Shown: positions 21,691-33,427 of the stretch, one piece after another
How the letters are laid out: every line of letters starts with the position of its first letter
How positions within the stretch are numbered: the first letter of the stretch is position 1
Assembly (NCBI GenBank): GCA_963691705.1
Contig: OY829538.1
Location: 13,294,443-13,358,442, forward strand
DNA: 64,000 nucleotides
Source of the DNA: Viola odorata
Lineage: Eukaryota > Streptophyta > Magnoliopsida > Malpighiales > Violaceae
Reading direction: 5' to 3'
The notes under the pieces: model-generated
Told to the model about the DNA's origin: nothing
Seen by the model: the letters and a program-made list of their open reading frames with translations, nothing else
The model's database searches: none
Program-made: the position numbers and the translations under genes

Positions 21691-22334
21691 CTAGGGTATC
21701 ATCACCCTTTCTTTTTGTGGGGATTGAGCGCTATCATTTTTGTTCATCTTTTGTATATTTTTGCGACCCTTCGTGGGTATTTAAACAATGACGCTTTTAT
21801 GATATTAACTTTCATTGTTGCTACTTTCCTTTTCTGTATTTCTTTTTCTTCGAATTTTTCGCAGCCCGGCCGCCGCGCCCTTATCATCCTGATCATGCTA
21901 ATGGGCTTTGTCAGGTTCAACTTAACCATTGCCCGGCCCCGACAGAGAGGACATTCCAGAAAAAGAAGCATTCTTCCTTCTTCCCTTGATTAAAAGAGAT
22001 AACGAACAGGGTCTTTAGGCCCTATTCTTCAAACCATGTCAAAATCAGCGCGATTGGCTTTACGCCCATTTTGTTGTCGAGTTGCACAATCCTCCTATCG
22101 CCTCGAGGGTCGTGATCTCCATCAGTCAGAGATATCCTGCACACTCTCAATTAATATTTATTAGTAAGAGATATGCGATAATAGGAGCCAATCCGCCGCC
22201 ATTTTAGGGTACAAGTGTCACTCGTTATCACTTTCTCAACCAACCCACTTCGCTAGGGATTCCGCATCTGGTTACTCGCTGGGATTTCGCGATTCTTCGT
22301 GTTTCTACGTTATCACAATCGGCCGGAAAGTGCC
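21691..22334 (+). other. Tat-2 spacer after aORF4
   Basis: The 3' flank of aORF4, T-rich at its start. A 92-codon frame at 21715-21993 has hydrophobic runs, but no counterpart at the same place in Tat-3 was found, so I do not call a gene. GATAAC/GTTATC words are frequent. Confidence 0.5.
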
Positions 22335-22820
22335 TCTCCTTAGTGAGCCATCTGATCAGGACAAGCCGTCACCAAGTTAGGATTTTTCACTTTCGACGTT
22401 ATCCTCACATCCCGGAATCGTGCCCTCACGTAATGAGCCGTCTATATTAGCCCGGTCACAAGGATAGAATTTTCACTTCCCAAATGGAGTTAGTATCTCC
22501 TTAGGGTGTGCCTCTCCTTAACGAGCCGTCTCCACGAGAATAGTTGTCATAAGGATTGGGCTTTTTCACCTTCAGGAATCCCGGGGCTTGCCCTCACTTA
22601 GTGAGCCGTCTGATCAGGACAGGCCATCACAAGGATATGACTTTTCACTCTTGGGGGTGTCGGGATGTGCCTCGTCTTATGGCCCCACACGCGGCTACCA
22701 CAAGGATAGGACTTTTCACTCCCGACGTTAAATATTTGGTGTGCTAGGCCGTGCCCTCACTTAGTGAGTCGGTGGATTAGGACCGACCATCACAAGGATA
22801 GGACTTTTCACTCCTGGCAA
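22335..22820. repeat. Tat-2 tandem array of palindrome-bearing units
   Basis: About six degenerate units of roughly 70-100 bp. Each includes a CCCTCACTTAGTGAGCC core, a TGATCAGGAC stretch in the best copies, and CACAAGGATAGGACTTTTCACTC. The 13-nt CTCACTTAGTGAG is a perfect palindrome around its central base (22593-22605, 22756-22768). The array lies between the 3' end of aORF4 (plus strand) and the 3' end of integrase (minus strand), where the two transcription units meet. Tat-3 has four related units at 33079-33427. Confidence 0.85.
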
Positions 22821-22963
22821 CCTCTTTTTTATTTTTCTCCTCGTCTGCACACACACACGCAGCCGCGAAACATAAGAAATCTCATTATTCGAGCGTTAAC
22901 ATAGGTTAGGGCTGGCGTTAGTAAAAGGTGCAGAGATAAATCAAAGTCTAGCATGATATAATT

Positions 22964-24881
22964 TCAAACGAGCGATATTCCAGGAGTTAGGTAAGGGGGT
23001 ATCGTCGAGTGTCTCCAGATGGTACGCCCTTCCCAGTTCGGACTGAGCTTCCCCCGGCGTTGACTATTCACTCGTTGATCCCTAAGTATCAGGTCACCTT
23101 CTTTTAGAAGCCGTTCTTTGACGCGCCTATTGTGATAACGCGCCATCTTTTGCTTATAGTGCATCATTTTTAGGAGAGCTTCCTCTTGCAATTCGGTAAG
23201 CGCGTCGAGAATCACACGCAACCTTTCCTCATTCAGCTCTTCTCTGAAGTAGGATACTCGTAGGCTCATGGAACCAATCTCCACGGGCGTGACAACCTCA
23301 GTACCGAAAGCCGACGTGAAGGGTGTCTCTCCTGTGCTGGTTTTCGTGGTCATACGATATGCCCACATCACATACGGCAGCTCATCTGCCCGCTTCTTTT
23401 TAGATCTCTCTAGGTTCTTCTTAAACCGTTAAGGATGGCTCGGTTTGTCACCTCAGCCTGACCATTGGTCTGCGGATGAGCCACGGAAGAGAATCTTTGC
23501 TCGATTCCAAACTCCTCGCATTGGTCTCTAAAGAATTGGCTGGTGAATTGCGTTCCATTATCGCTGACTAGCACGCGGGGAACTCTGAAACGCATGATAA
23601 CTTGGTGTTTGAAGAAACGCTAGATTTTTCTGTCGTGATATTGGCAACCGCCTTAGCTTCCGCCCATTTGGTAAAGTAGTCTACCGCCAAAACCACAAAC
23701 TTTAACTGAGACCTTGTCTTTGGAAATGGTCCAAGGATGTCAATTCCCCATTTTGCGAAAGGGCAAGGAGCGATGATCTCATAAATTTGGGTGGCGGGTT
23801 GTCGAGGAATCTTGGAGAATTCTTGACACTTTTGGCAAGTTCGAACGTAATCATGGCAGTCCTTCCGGATAGTAGACCAGTAAAACCCCGATCGAAAGAC
23901 CTGCGTAACCAGGGTTCCGCCGGATGCATGCATGCCGCAAATTCCTTCGTGGATTTCGCGGAGGGTATGAAGGCCCTCTTGTTCTGTTATGCATCGGGCA
24001 GCCGGATGAGAGAAACATCTCCACATTAGTTCCCCGTTAAAGTATGTGCACCGTGCCGCTTGCTTTAGCACTTTCTTCTTCTCAGCGTTATCCGCTGGTA
24101 GCTCGTCATGTTTCAAGTATTTTATGACGGGAATTCTCCAGTCATTTTCACTTTCTTCTATACAGAGCTTCGCCTGTTCTTCCATGAAGAAAGGCACGGG
24201 TATTTCTCGGTAGTATACCCCTTTTGGTATGGAGGCTTCCGGGTTTGCTGTGAGTTTAGCGAGGTTATCCATTTCAGCGTTATCCTCTCGAGGAATGTTC
24301 TCAAAGCTGACTTGTATGCCACTTTTCTTTATTTCTATCAACTCGCGTTTTACCTTGGCAAGGTATTGTACCATGATGGGCTCCCTAGCCTGAGAGTGTC
24401 CCAAAACTTGGTCTATTATCAACTTGGAGTCTCCACAGACTTTCAGTCGTAGGTCTCCCAGCCTCCCTGAGTCATGTATCCCTTTTATGGAGATGCTTTT
24501 CCCTATCCTAAGCGTGGCCAACAACGCTTCGTATTCTGCGGCGTTATTGGACAACGGTCGTAGGATTCGGATGGCATATCGCACATGGATGCCGTGAGGC
24601 CCACTCATGAAGATTCCGGCTCCGGCAAGCTCTTGATTTTTGGCGCTGTCCACGTGGATGACCCATAGGTCGGTATAGGTCTCAGGGAAGGGGAGGTCCA
24701 GCTCTTCTTTTTCCTTTTCAGTCAACTCCGGCATCGGATCTGGCATAAAGGTGCATTCCGCGATAAAGTCCGCCAGAATTTGAGCCTTCACAGACGGTCG
24801 GGATCTGTAGAGCAAACCATATTGTTCAAGCTCGATAGCCCAAATCAACATTCTACTCGAGGATTCGGGCTTTCAAAATAT
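22964..24881 (-). pseudogene. Tat-2 pol: end of RNase H, second (archaeal-type) RNase H, integrase
   Basis: Read on the minus strand from 24881. The tail of the first RNase H (MLIWAIELEQYG) is followed by a linker and a second RNase H. The latter has the WVIHVDSAKNQ, NNAAEYEALL, CGDSKLIIDQVLG and EMDNLAKL motifs, the dual RNase H arrangement known for Tat elements. The zinc-binding part has the HEGICGMHASGG and CQKCQ motifs. The integrase core has WGIDILGPFP, LVSDNGTQF and HPQTNGQAEVTNR, then YHNRRVKERLLKEGDLIL. Frameshifts lie at about 23620 (after ANITTEK) and near 23410. About 34 bp are missing near 23030, after KLSPNWEG. The upstream side is cut by Ath-2 at 24882, and the remainder of RNase H lies at 57043-57410. 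Confidence 0.88.
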
Positions 24882-24886
24882 CCTTT
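24882..24886. other. Target site duplication CCTTT of Ath-2, left
   Basis: CCTTT here and at 57038-57042 flank Ath-2 exactly. The RNase H frame of Tat-2 continues across the pair. Confidence 0.95.
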
Positions 24887-26303
24887 TGATTGCATTGCAT
24901 TTCATCATGTTTTATTATCCATTTACTTGTTTATTTGGACAGTAAATCAACTGATTTATCCTTGATTTCCCATATTCTTGGCAGTTCTGGTTTGATGGCA
25001 AAATATTGAAGATTCTGATGTGGAAAGCTGAAGCTGATTTTCCCAGTCATGGCCTAGACTTTGGCCAAGACACATTCGCATCCAAAGTAGCGCACCATTG
25101 AGACTGTCTTGGCCAAGCCTGCGGCCAAGACACTTTCACGATAAAGCCAGAAGCGTGGATCACTTGGGCCGCTTCCCGCATTGGGCTTTGCAGCTGGCAA
25201 GTCGCAGCTATCCCGCAAATTTAGAGGGATTTGAAGCATATCTCTTGAAGAATCCCGCATGGGATCTCCCTCTTTTGTATTTGCGATTTAATTCCCATTT
25301 TAGAACAATTTTTTATAGCAATCTTTTTAGAGATTTTCTAGGGATTAGAGTTGGAATAGGACAGAGGAGTTGAGGGATTTAGTTTATTTATGCAACCAAA
25401 AATATCTTGTCTTTTTAATTATGAGTATTAGTAACTAAACACCCATTCTTGGTAAGGGTTGATGAGCTGAAGTTCTTATGCATCCGTGAGATCAATCCGT
25501 ACTTAACAATCTCTTCTCTCGTATTTATTTATTTCTTAAACTTAATCTATCGCTTACTCACTAGAGACAAGGTTTGATCATCCTTGTACTCTAGGAGAGA
25601 AGAGTTGCAGCCGGTCTAGAAGGAAAGGGAGTACCCGTCGGCTAGACAAAGTAGGCAACTAGTCTCGCGCCAGACTAGAAGAGATAAGTAATCTAGGTCA
25701 AGACCAGATTGTCAACCTAGGGTTTCCATAGGGAGACACCTTGGCCTAGGTACTGTCTTCCCCTGTACCATTGAGAAAGCGAACAGCCATTCAAGATAGC
25801 AGTCAAACGGATAAACCCTTTAACCAGCAAGGTGTCCCTTGGCTAGGATTATCAGGAAAGGGAGTACCCGCCAGGTAATTTGAAGAGGAGGGAAGACATG
25901 AGTGAACAGGAGTACCTCCACTCTATAGCAGTACTATGAACGAAGAGAGGAATACCTATGAATCTATGATTGAAGCATAAGAACAGAAGCTCTCACATCG
26001 CCCTTACCTGGAATTTCCTTTTATCAGATTTATTTCAATCTTGACCCCTGTCTTGGCCAACCCTTTGGCCAATACTATTTTCGAACTATTTTTACTTCTT
26101 TCTATTTTGTCTTTAATTTCAGATACTACCAAACCAAATCCAGTGACGAGGAAGTCAACCTAAGAATTACATCTCCTAGAGGTCCCTGTGGATGATCCTC
26201 TTACCACAATCTACAAACTCTTGTGGATAGTGATAAAGTTGTATTTCTACCCCAATTCCATACCTATTTCACTATTATATTTGACGTGTTCGATGCGTGA
26301 TCA
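24887..26303 (+). repeat. Ath-2 5' LTR
   Basis: Begins TGATTGCATTGC and ends GTGATCA. It is about 80 bp shorter than the 3' copy, because about 120 bp are missing after 25373 (compare 55985-56113) while a small insertion lies near 25310. It contains several CTTGGCC/GGCCAAG motifs (25058-25135, 26048-26070). It is related to the Ath-3 LTR in reverse complement. Confidence 0.95.
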
Positions 26304-26308
26304 AATTT

Positions 26309-26326
26309 TGGCGTCGTTGCCGGGGA
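26309..26326 (+). promoter_or_regulatory. Ath-2 primer binding site, tRNA-Asp type
   Basis: TGGCGTCGTTGCCGGGGA, 5 nt after the LTR, complementary to the plant tRNA-Asp 3' end with one mismatch (T for C at the sixth base). Confidence 0.93.
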
Positions 26327-26371
26327 TCTCTAACGGTATTTGTAGTTCTTATTTTATTTTGTTTTTGATAG

Positions 26372-26514
26372 TTGATGACCAGGTCCTCTTGCAGAGAAGA
26401 AGATTTACTACCATACAATCTGAATCTCTCTAAGATCGAAGCACAACTCAGGAAGATAGCTCAGAAAAGAAAAACCCCAGAAGAAAGTGAATCGGAAACC
26501 TCAAGTTCCGAAAC
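26372..26514 (+). pseudogene. Ath-2 gag, first 47 codons
   Basis: Starts MMTRSSCREEDLL, matching the start of Ath-1 gag, and runs into the acidic ETSSSET stretch. It is cut by Tat-3. The last two bases of the interrupted codon here and the base at 46196 complete a codon, and the frame continues without shift. This confirms the exact insertion point. Confidence 0.92.
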
Positions 26515-27077
26515 TGATAACAATCAAGACAATCCCAAGGACATTGCTGTAATTATGACCCATGCCGAGGGCGGAATCCTATAAGCCTCTCAGACATCTA
26601 AGCTATCACTACTAGACCGTGAGGTATTTGCTGGGATGGTCGACATCAGCGGGGGGAGGACTCAGGCGTCTCTGGATGCACGGCATCATCCCATCCTAGG
26701 GGACCCATGGAGTTATCGCTCCCGACATCATCATGGGTATCGCCCCCGGCACCCTCCTCAGAGGCATCGCCCATGACGTCATCCCCAGGTATCGCCCATG
26801 ACGTCATCCAGAGTGTTATCTCACCTGGATATCGCCTTTTCCCCAGACATCGCCCCCAGCGGCCTATAAATACTCTCTCATTTTAAAACATCAAGTAAGC
26901 CGAAAAAACTGCCTACCAGACCTTCTGCTATTTTTGAACCGCTTACTGACTTAAGCATCTGAGTGTCTACGCCGGAGTCCCCCCTCCGGCGCTTTGCAGG
27001 TGGATCCGACGTCATCTACAGCGCCTCCGACTAATAGAAGGCATTGTTCTGATCGTCTCGAAGGTCGAATCTTATCA
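26515..27077 (+). repeat. Tat-3 5' LTR
   Basis: Direct repeat of 45582-46190. A run of TATCGCCC-containing units with two TGACGTCA sites (26774-26781, 26799-26806) precedes a TATAAATA box at 26865-26872. The longer 3' LTR has extra units. Confidence 0.93.
26774..26872 (+). promoter_or_regulatory. Tat-3 LTR promoter: bZIP-type sites and TATA box
   Basis: Two TGACGTCA palindromes in units of about 25 bp (TATCGCCCATGACGTCATCC) lie 60-90 bp upstream of TATAAATA (26865-26872). TGACGTCA is the classical target of plant bZIP factors of the TGA/CRE type. That it drives this LTR is inference. Confidence 0.6.
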
Positions 27078-27080
27078 AAT

Positions 27081-27099
27081 TAGTGCTTTCATTGAGAGC
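27081..27099 (+). promoter_or_regulatory. Tat-3 primer binding site
   Basis: TAGTGCTTTCATTGAGAGC, 3 nt after the LTR. Tat-2 has TGGTGCTTTCATTGAGAGC at 59293-59311 (minus strand), with the usual TGG start. I cannot name the tRNA with confidence. Confidence 0.7.
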
Positions 27100-27163
27100 C
27101 TTGGTACATTAAGTGAGCGTCCTTAATAGCCAAGCTCTGTTTTACCCAGAGATCGGAACGATC

Positions 27164-28898
27164 ATGACTTCTGAATCAGAGCCGACGCGACCCTCATCCT
27201 CTAGTCTCCCTTTTTCGATTCGTAGACAGTTATTCCCTTTTGCTACTACTGATCTTTCTGTGACAGCGCAACAAATCAGTTCAGAATCTCTGGATCTGTC
27301 GACTAGGTCGGCAGGGGAAGCCCTCTCCTCGCAAACGACCGTTTCGTTATCCCAGATGGCGGGATCTAGCTTTTCCACTCCTCCTCCAAGGGGATTTGTG
27401 TTAAACAGTACAGAACACCCTTTTTGCGAGTGAAATAGCGGCCCTTCATTCTCGGTTGGACTATTTGACTGAAATGGCTGCCAGAATCACACCTGAGATT
27501 TCTGGATCGAATGTCCTCTAGTTAACTTTACCTACAACAGATCCCCCGATCAATTTTGTGCAGCTTACTCAAGGACGAGTAGAACCTTATGTGCCGCAGG
27601 TACCACAAGGTCCCATCCCTCAGGAGGTTCGGCACCTCGAGGGGGTCAGGAACCGTTGGGACGGTCGAAGAGAAGGAGCGAATAGAGATTTATCTCCTGA
27701 GTACAGCAAGAGATCCAGTAGCAGAAGACGTAGAACTCGTTCGCCCAGGAGCCGCAGCCGGTCTCCTAGGTGACATCTTACGCCTGAACCGCGAAACCAT
27801 CGGCGTCACATGGAAATATCTCCCCCGCGCCAGGCGCGTGAAATCCTTGATGACACATCGGGTCATCCGTTTAGCCGTCGTATAAGACGCCATAAGGTCA
27901 GTCGACATGTGAAACTTCCCACTGAGACTTATGACGACACTAGAGATCCCATTTCCCACATCAATGAGGTGAAGGATTTCGTTCAATTTCAGACTCACAG
28001 TGATGCGGCGTTGTGCCAAATATTTGTTATGACATTATTAGGAGTTGCCCGTCTTTGGTTCGAGGGCCTTCCGAGCGGATCTATTAGCAATTTCGCACAA
28101 TTGGAATCCAAGTTCCGGAGCAGATTTAGTACAGCGATTCCAATCAGGAAATCCGCCGCCCCGTTATTTGACATACGTCGAATGCCTCAAGAAATTTTGA
28201 AGGACTTTCTCAGTCGATTTGATCTGGAAATGTCACTAACGCCGGGCGTTACCATTGATTTCGCTATAGAAGCCCTAAAAAGGAACTGCCGTTATGATGA
28301 ATTGAAAGATACACTGATGGTGGACCCTCCAGCGACTTTAGACGCATTAAGACTTAAAGCCCATAATTACGCGAAAATGGAAGAAGAGGAAAACAGAGAT
28401 AAAACCTATAACATGCCGCCTGAGACACCTCTGATTCGTAACGCTCCTACAATTACCATTCCTGATGACCGCCTCACCGGCGACTATGCTCGGCGAAAAG
28501 ATCATATTCCCAAGACCTCCAGTGGGCGGAAAGGTAACACTTCGAAGGGAAAGCCTGGTGGTTCCCCTAATCAGCGTCAAGGAGATCCTTCTAAAGGTCG
28601 GATATACGACCCTGATTTCCCTTCCCTTAATATAACAAGGGCGGAGATTTTAGCGATAGTGGAGCAGCGAAACCTTCCCATCCGTTACCCTGCGCTTGTG
28701 AAGCCCGGAGTGCTTCTAGGGAGAAGAGAAAATGCTTATTGCAAATTCCACAAAGCCAAGGGGCATTCTACAGAAGTATGCAAAGAATTAAAATCAGCAA
28801 TAGAACGTTTGGTGGAAGAAGGTTACTTGGGAGAATTCGCAGCCAAAGTAAGAGAAGACGTCAGAAATAATCCCACGAAAAGGATAGCAGACGACTGA
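27164..28898 (+). pseudogene. Tat-3 gag
   Basis: The structural protein begins MTSESEPTRP, matching MASDSDPP of Tat-2. An N-terminal Ser/Pro-rich part ends in a stop near 27433 with a frameshift before 27558. A segment rich in Arg/Ser dipeptides (27700-27773) follows, then a TGA. The Gag core is open from 27810 to 28898: EILDDTSGHPF, VKDFVQFQTHSDAALCQIF, ARLWFEGLPSGS, SLTPGVTIDFAIEALKRNC, then a YCKFHKAKGHSTEVCKEL Cys/His motif typical of Tat Gag. A TGA at 28896 separates it from protease in the same frame. Three lesions make it a pseudogene. Confidence 0.88.
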
Positions 28899-29708
28899 CA
28901 AATACCCCCTCGCGTCCCACAGAAGGATAATACTCCCGGAGGGAGAGGTGAAGAAGCTTTCACGGTAGACGACGAGGACTTCCCTATGATTAACATCATA
29001 GCGGGAGGGACCCCTTATATAGACGAAGCAGAGCCACTGACGACCGCGTTAGGAGAAAAATGCAAGCGAGATGGCATGATAAAGAAAGGTAAAGCAATAA
29101 GCATCCTAGATCGCATGATATTATCCTTCTCAGAAGAGGACGAAAAAGGCGTCGCCTATCTGTATAATGACGCATTGGTGGTTACGCCCATCATTGCCAG
29201 TCACGGAGTCAGAAGAACTCTTATAGATAACGGGAGTGCAGTGAACCTCTTCTCGTTAGAAGCATACAATCTCATGAAACGACCCGACAACGAGTTAACA
29301 CCTTGTAAGAAACCCATAATTAGAGTGGACGGGGTCCCAATCCCCGTCACAGGGATAACTACTCTGCCCGTGTACTTCAGAGAAGACACCTCCAAGCGAT
29401 CAGAGGATCTGTTATTCCTTGTCGTGGACTTAAACTTGCCCTACAATGTCATACTCGGACGACCTTTTCTCAACCGCTTTGGAGCGGTGATATCTCAGAA
29501 GCACCTGAAGATGAAATACCCCTCTTGGGACGGAGTGGTATCGATAAAGGGTAACCAAAAACTGGCAGCGGAATGTTACCTGCTCATGACTCAAAAGAGT
29601 TGCGATAGGTATGTATGTATAATAGCGGATCCGTACGAACAGGGTGATGAGAAGCGCGCACAACCTCTGGAAAAAATGGTGCCCGTACCGGTGATAGGCA
29701 TAGAGTAG
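28899..29708 (+). pseudogene. Tat-3 protease region
   Basis: In the same frame as gag after the TGA. The aspartic protease shows RRTLIDNGSAVNLF, where DNGS replaces the common D-S/T-G, and the VILGRPFLNRFGAVIS motif. An upstream INIIAGGTPY block is typical of Tat. It ends in TAG at 29706-29708, in phase with the following reverse transcriptase frame. Confidence 0.88.
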
Positions 29709-31652
29709 GCGAGCTTCCTAGTCAGCGAAAAGCTCAGTCTAGAGGAAATCCTTCAATTGGCCCGGTTATTGAACAAATGCCAAGGAGAATTCGCATCGAA
29801 ACCCGTAGAAATGCCGGGTATATTGCGAAAAATAGCCAAACATTGTCTCAACGCTGACCCTAGCGTCAGGCCGGTCCAGCAAAAGCGACGCGTATTTTCT
29901 ACGGAAAAAGCTTTAGCCGTTGATAAAGAAGTGACGAAACTCCTTGATGCGGGGTTTATCCGCGAAGTTCAATACCCTACGTGGTTAGCCAACCCAGTTC
30001 TCGTTCCTAAGTCCAATGGAGACTGGCGCATGTGTATCGACTTTACCGATTTAAACGATGCTTGCCCTAAGGATTGCTACCCGCTTCCCCGAATTGACCA
30101 ACTAGTCGATCAGACTGCCGGGTACGCATATTTAAGCTCACTTGACGCTAACTCCGGATACCACCAAATTCCCATGGCCGTTGAAGATGAATAAAAGACT
30201 GCCTTCATCACTCCTAAGGCCACTTACTGTTATACAGCGATGCCGTTCGGGCTAAAAAATGCAGGGGCGACGTTCCAATATATGGCAAACAGAATATTCG
30301 AAGAGCAGATAGGAAGGAATGTGGAAGCATATGTTGACGATATATTGGTAAAGAGTGCGAACTTTCAGGATCACTTGCAGGATCTGAAGGAAGTCTTTGA
30401 TGTGATGAAAAGACACCGCATGAAACTGAACCCCCGAAAATGCATGTTTGCCTTTCAAACGGGGAAATTCCTGGGCTACGTAGTCAGCCGAAAAGGAATC
30501 CAGCCTAACCCCTCAAAGATTAAAGCCATACAAGACATGATATCTCCAAGAACCGTTAAAGAGGTACAAAGGCTAACAGGGCGCGTTATCGCCTTAGGGT
30601 GATTTATTTCCAAACAAGGCGAGAAGTGCCTCCCTTTCTTCAAAGTCATACGCAAGAAAGCACCGTTCGGGTGGACCCCAGAATGTGAAGAGGCATTCAT
30701 TAGCTTAAAATATTACCTATCGTCTGACCTACTGCTGACTAGGCCGGAACCGGGTGATAATTTATATCTATACCTTGGCGCTGCCGATGAAGTGGTTAGT
30801 GCCGTCCTCGTTCGTGACGATAGCCACGCGCACCACCCTGTATATTTTGTAAGTCACGTTCTGAAAGATCCGGAGCTGCGATACGCCCGAATTGAGAAAA
30901 TAGCGTTTGCGCTGATACAAGCCACTCAAAAAATGGGCAGATACTTCCAGTCCTACCCCGTTATCGTGCTTACAGACCAACCTCTGAAGAGAATATTTCA
31001 AAAGCCTGAGTCCTCAGGAAGAATGTTAATCTGGGCCCTCGAACTTGAGCAATACGGGCTGAGGTATCAGTCCCGGCCATCTGTGAAGGCTCAAATCCTG
31101 GCGGATTTTATAGCGGAATGCACCTTTATAGAAGATCCGTTAATAGATGTACCCGAAGAGGAATGGGGCGACGTGGATCTCCCGTTCCTGGAAACTTATA
31201 CGGACCTCTGGATCGTTCATGTAGATGGAGCTAAAAACCAAGAATTGGCTGGAGCAGGAATCTTCATAAATGAGCCGCACAATATGCGAATACAATACGC
31301 CATCCGGATCGTGCAGCCATTATCCAATAATGCGGCGGAATACGAGGCGTTACTAGCCAGACTCAGGATAGGGAGAAGCCTTTCTTCCAAAGATAGGCCC
31401 GATACCGGAAGAACAGGAGACCTGCGCCTAAAAATTTGTGGTGACTCCAAACTAGTAATCGACCAGGTCTTGGGGCGCTCTCAGGCTCGGGAGCCCATCA
31501 TGGTCCAGTACCTCGCCAAGGTAATGCGAGAGCTGTTGGAGATAAAGAAAGAAGGCATGCAAGTCATCTTTGAGCACATTCCCCGAGAGGACAACACTGA
31601 AGCTGACAGTCTCGCCAAGCTGGCAGCAAACCCAGAAGCGTCCATACCCTAA
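29709..31652 (+). pseudogene. Tat-3 reverse transcriptase, RNase H and second RNase H
   Basis: One reading frame with stops at 30192 (after AVEDE), 30600 (after VIALG) and 31650. The reverse transcriptase has WRMCIDFTDLNDACPKD, SGYHQIPM, MPFGLKNAGATFQ and the YVDD catalytic box at about 30337. The first RNase H runs to about 31100 with the QPLKRIF and WALELEQYG blocks. A second RNase H (about 31205-31640) has HVDGAKN, NNAAEYEALL, CGDSKLVIDQVLG and TEADSLAKL, giving the D-E-D-D set. A second, archaeal-type RNase H is the known hallmark of the Tat lineage. The enzyme would be truncated in several places. Confidence 0.92.
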
Positions 31653-32968
31653 GGGGTGTATTACCGTGAGTTATCTGTACCTTTTTTCATGGAAGAGCAA
31701 GCGTCTCTGTGTGTGGAAGAACTCGAGGATGATTGGCGGGTTCCCGTAATCAAATACTTGAAATACGAAGAACTACCTGTGGATATCGCTGAAAAGAAAA
31801 GGGTGCTGAAATAGGCAGCTCGCTGTACGTACTATGATGGGGACTTGGTTCGAAGATGTTTTTCTCACCCAGCCGCCAAATGTATAACGGAGCAAGAAGG
31901 TCTTCACACCCTACGTGAAATTCACGAAGGGTGTGCGGTATGCACGTGTCGGGTGGCACCCTGGCTGCACAAGTTTTCAGATCTGGATTCTACTTGCCCA
32001 CCATCCGGAGAGATTGCCACAACTATGTTCAGACTTGCCCGAAATGTCAGTAGTTCTCTAAAATTCCTCGACGTCCCGCCACCGAAATATCTGAGATTAT
32101 CGCTCCTTGCCCTTTTGCTAAATGGGGGATCGATATCCTGGGCCCGTTTCCAAAGGCAAGGTCTCAACTAAAATTTGTAATAGTGGCAGTGGACTACTTT
32201 ACGAAGTGGGCGGAAGCTGAAGCGGTCGCCAACATCACGGTGGAAAAAACTTGGCGTTTCTTCAAACACCAAGTCATCATGAGGTTTGGCGTACCCCGTA
32301 TCCTAGTCAGCGATAACGGAACACAGTTCACCAGCCAATTCTTCAAAGACCAGTCCTCGGAATTTGGGATTGAACAGCGATTCTCTTTCGTGGCTCACCC
32401 GCAAACCAATGGACAGGCGGAAGTGACCAACCGGAGCATCCTCAGTGGCATTAAGAAAAACCTGGAGGGGTCTAAAAAGAAGGGGGCTGACGAGCTGCCA
32501 TACGTGATGTGGGCATACTGCATGACCGTTAAAACCAGTACTGGAGAAACACCTTTCACATTGGCCTTCGAGACCGAGGCTGTTACGCCGGTAGAAATTG
32601 GTATCATGAGCCTGCGAGTGGCTCACTTTCGGGAGGAGCTGAATGAGGAAAGGTTACGAGCTAACCTTGACGCGTCACTGGGGGTCCGAGAAGAAACCCT
32701 TCTGAAAACGCAACATTACAAGCGAAAGATGGCCCGTTATCATAACAGGCGCGTCAAAGAACGGTTGCTAAAGGCAGGCGACCTCGTGCTTATAGACAAG
32801 CGAGCGGCTGGTCAACGTGTAGGGAAGCTCAGTCCAAACTGGGATGGGCCATGCCGCGTTACCCGCGTTATCAGAAAAGGAGCCTATCATCTGGAGACAC
32901 TCGATGGTACTCCCTTATCTAACTCTTGGAACATCGCTCGTTTGAAATTATATTATCCTAGAACTTGA
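31653..32968 (+). pseudogene. Tat-3 integrase
   Basis: The frame continues past the TAA at 31650 with another stop near 31812. It shifts by one nucleotide at about 31930, inside the zinc-binding HEG..CG..H part; a further TAG lies near 32053. From 32183 it is open to 32968: AVDYFTKWAEAEAV, LVSDNGTQFTSQFF (Asp), HPQTNGQAEVTNR (Glu), and a C-terminal domain with LSPNWDGPCRV and a YHLETLDGTPLSNSWN tail. The C-terminus is complete, unlike in Tat-2. Confidence 0.9.
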
Positions 32969-33062
32969 TTTTATCTGCACCTTTGACTGATGCCAACCCT
33001 AACCTTAGCTAACGCTCGGTGAGAGAGCTTTCTTTGGTGTTTGTGGTTGCTTTTGTGCAGAT

Positions 33063-33427
33063 AAAAAAGGGGGATCTTGGGAGTGAAAAGTCCTATCCTT
33101 GTGATGACCGGTCCTGATCAGACGGCTCACTAAGTGAGGGCACGACCCAGCATGCCTTGAACTAGCGTTGGGATTGAAAGATCCCTAGCGCCCCTGGGAG
33201 TGAAAAGTCCTATCCTTGTGATGGCCGGTCCTGATCAGATGGCTCACTAAGTGAGGGCACTGCCTGGAATCCTTGGGAGTGAAAAGTCCTACCTTAGTGA
33301 CCGGACTAGTGTAGTCGGTTCATCAAGTGAGGGCATGATTCTAGACGCGAGGACAACGCCTGAAGGTGAAAAGTCCTATCCTTGTGACGGCCTGTCCTGA
33401 TCCGATGACTCACTAAGATGAGGCACT
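33063..33427. repeat. Tat-3 polypurine tract-like site and palindrome array
   Basis: AAAAAAGGGGGA at 33063-33074 looks like a classical polypurine tract but is 12.5 kb from the 3' LTR. Four units start at 33079, 33196, 33275 and 33363. The best ones read GTGAAAAGTCCTATCCTTGT, then TGATCAGA and GCTCACTAAGTGAGGGCAC. CTCACTAAGTGAG (33126-33138, 33243-33255) is a perfect palindrome about its centre. The array lies between the converging 3' ends of integrase and aORF4, exactly as in Tat-2. Confidence 0.8.

Noticed and set aside
21715..21993. 92-codon frame with hydrophobic runs after aORF4 of Tat-2
   Set aside because: T-rich sequence gives hydrophobic codons by chance; there is no counterpart in Tat-3.
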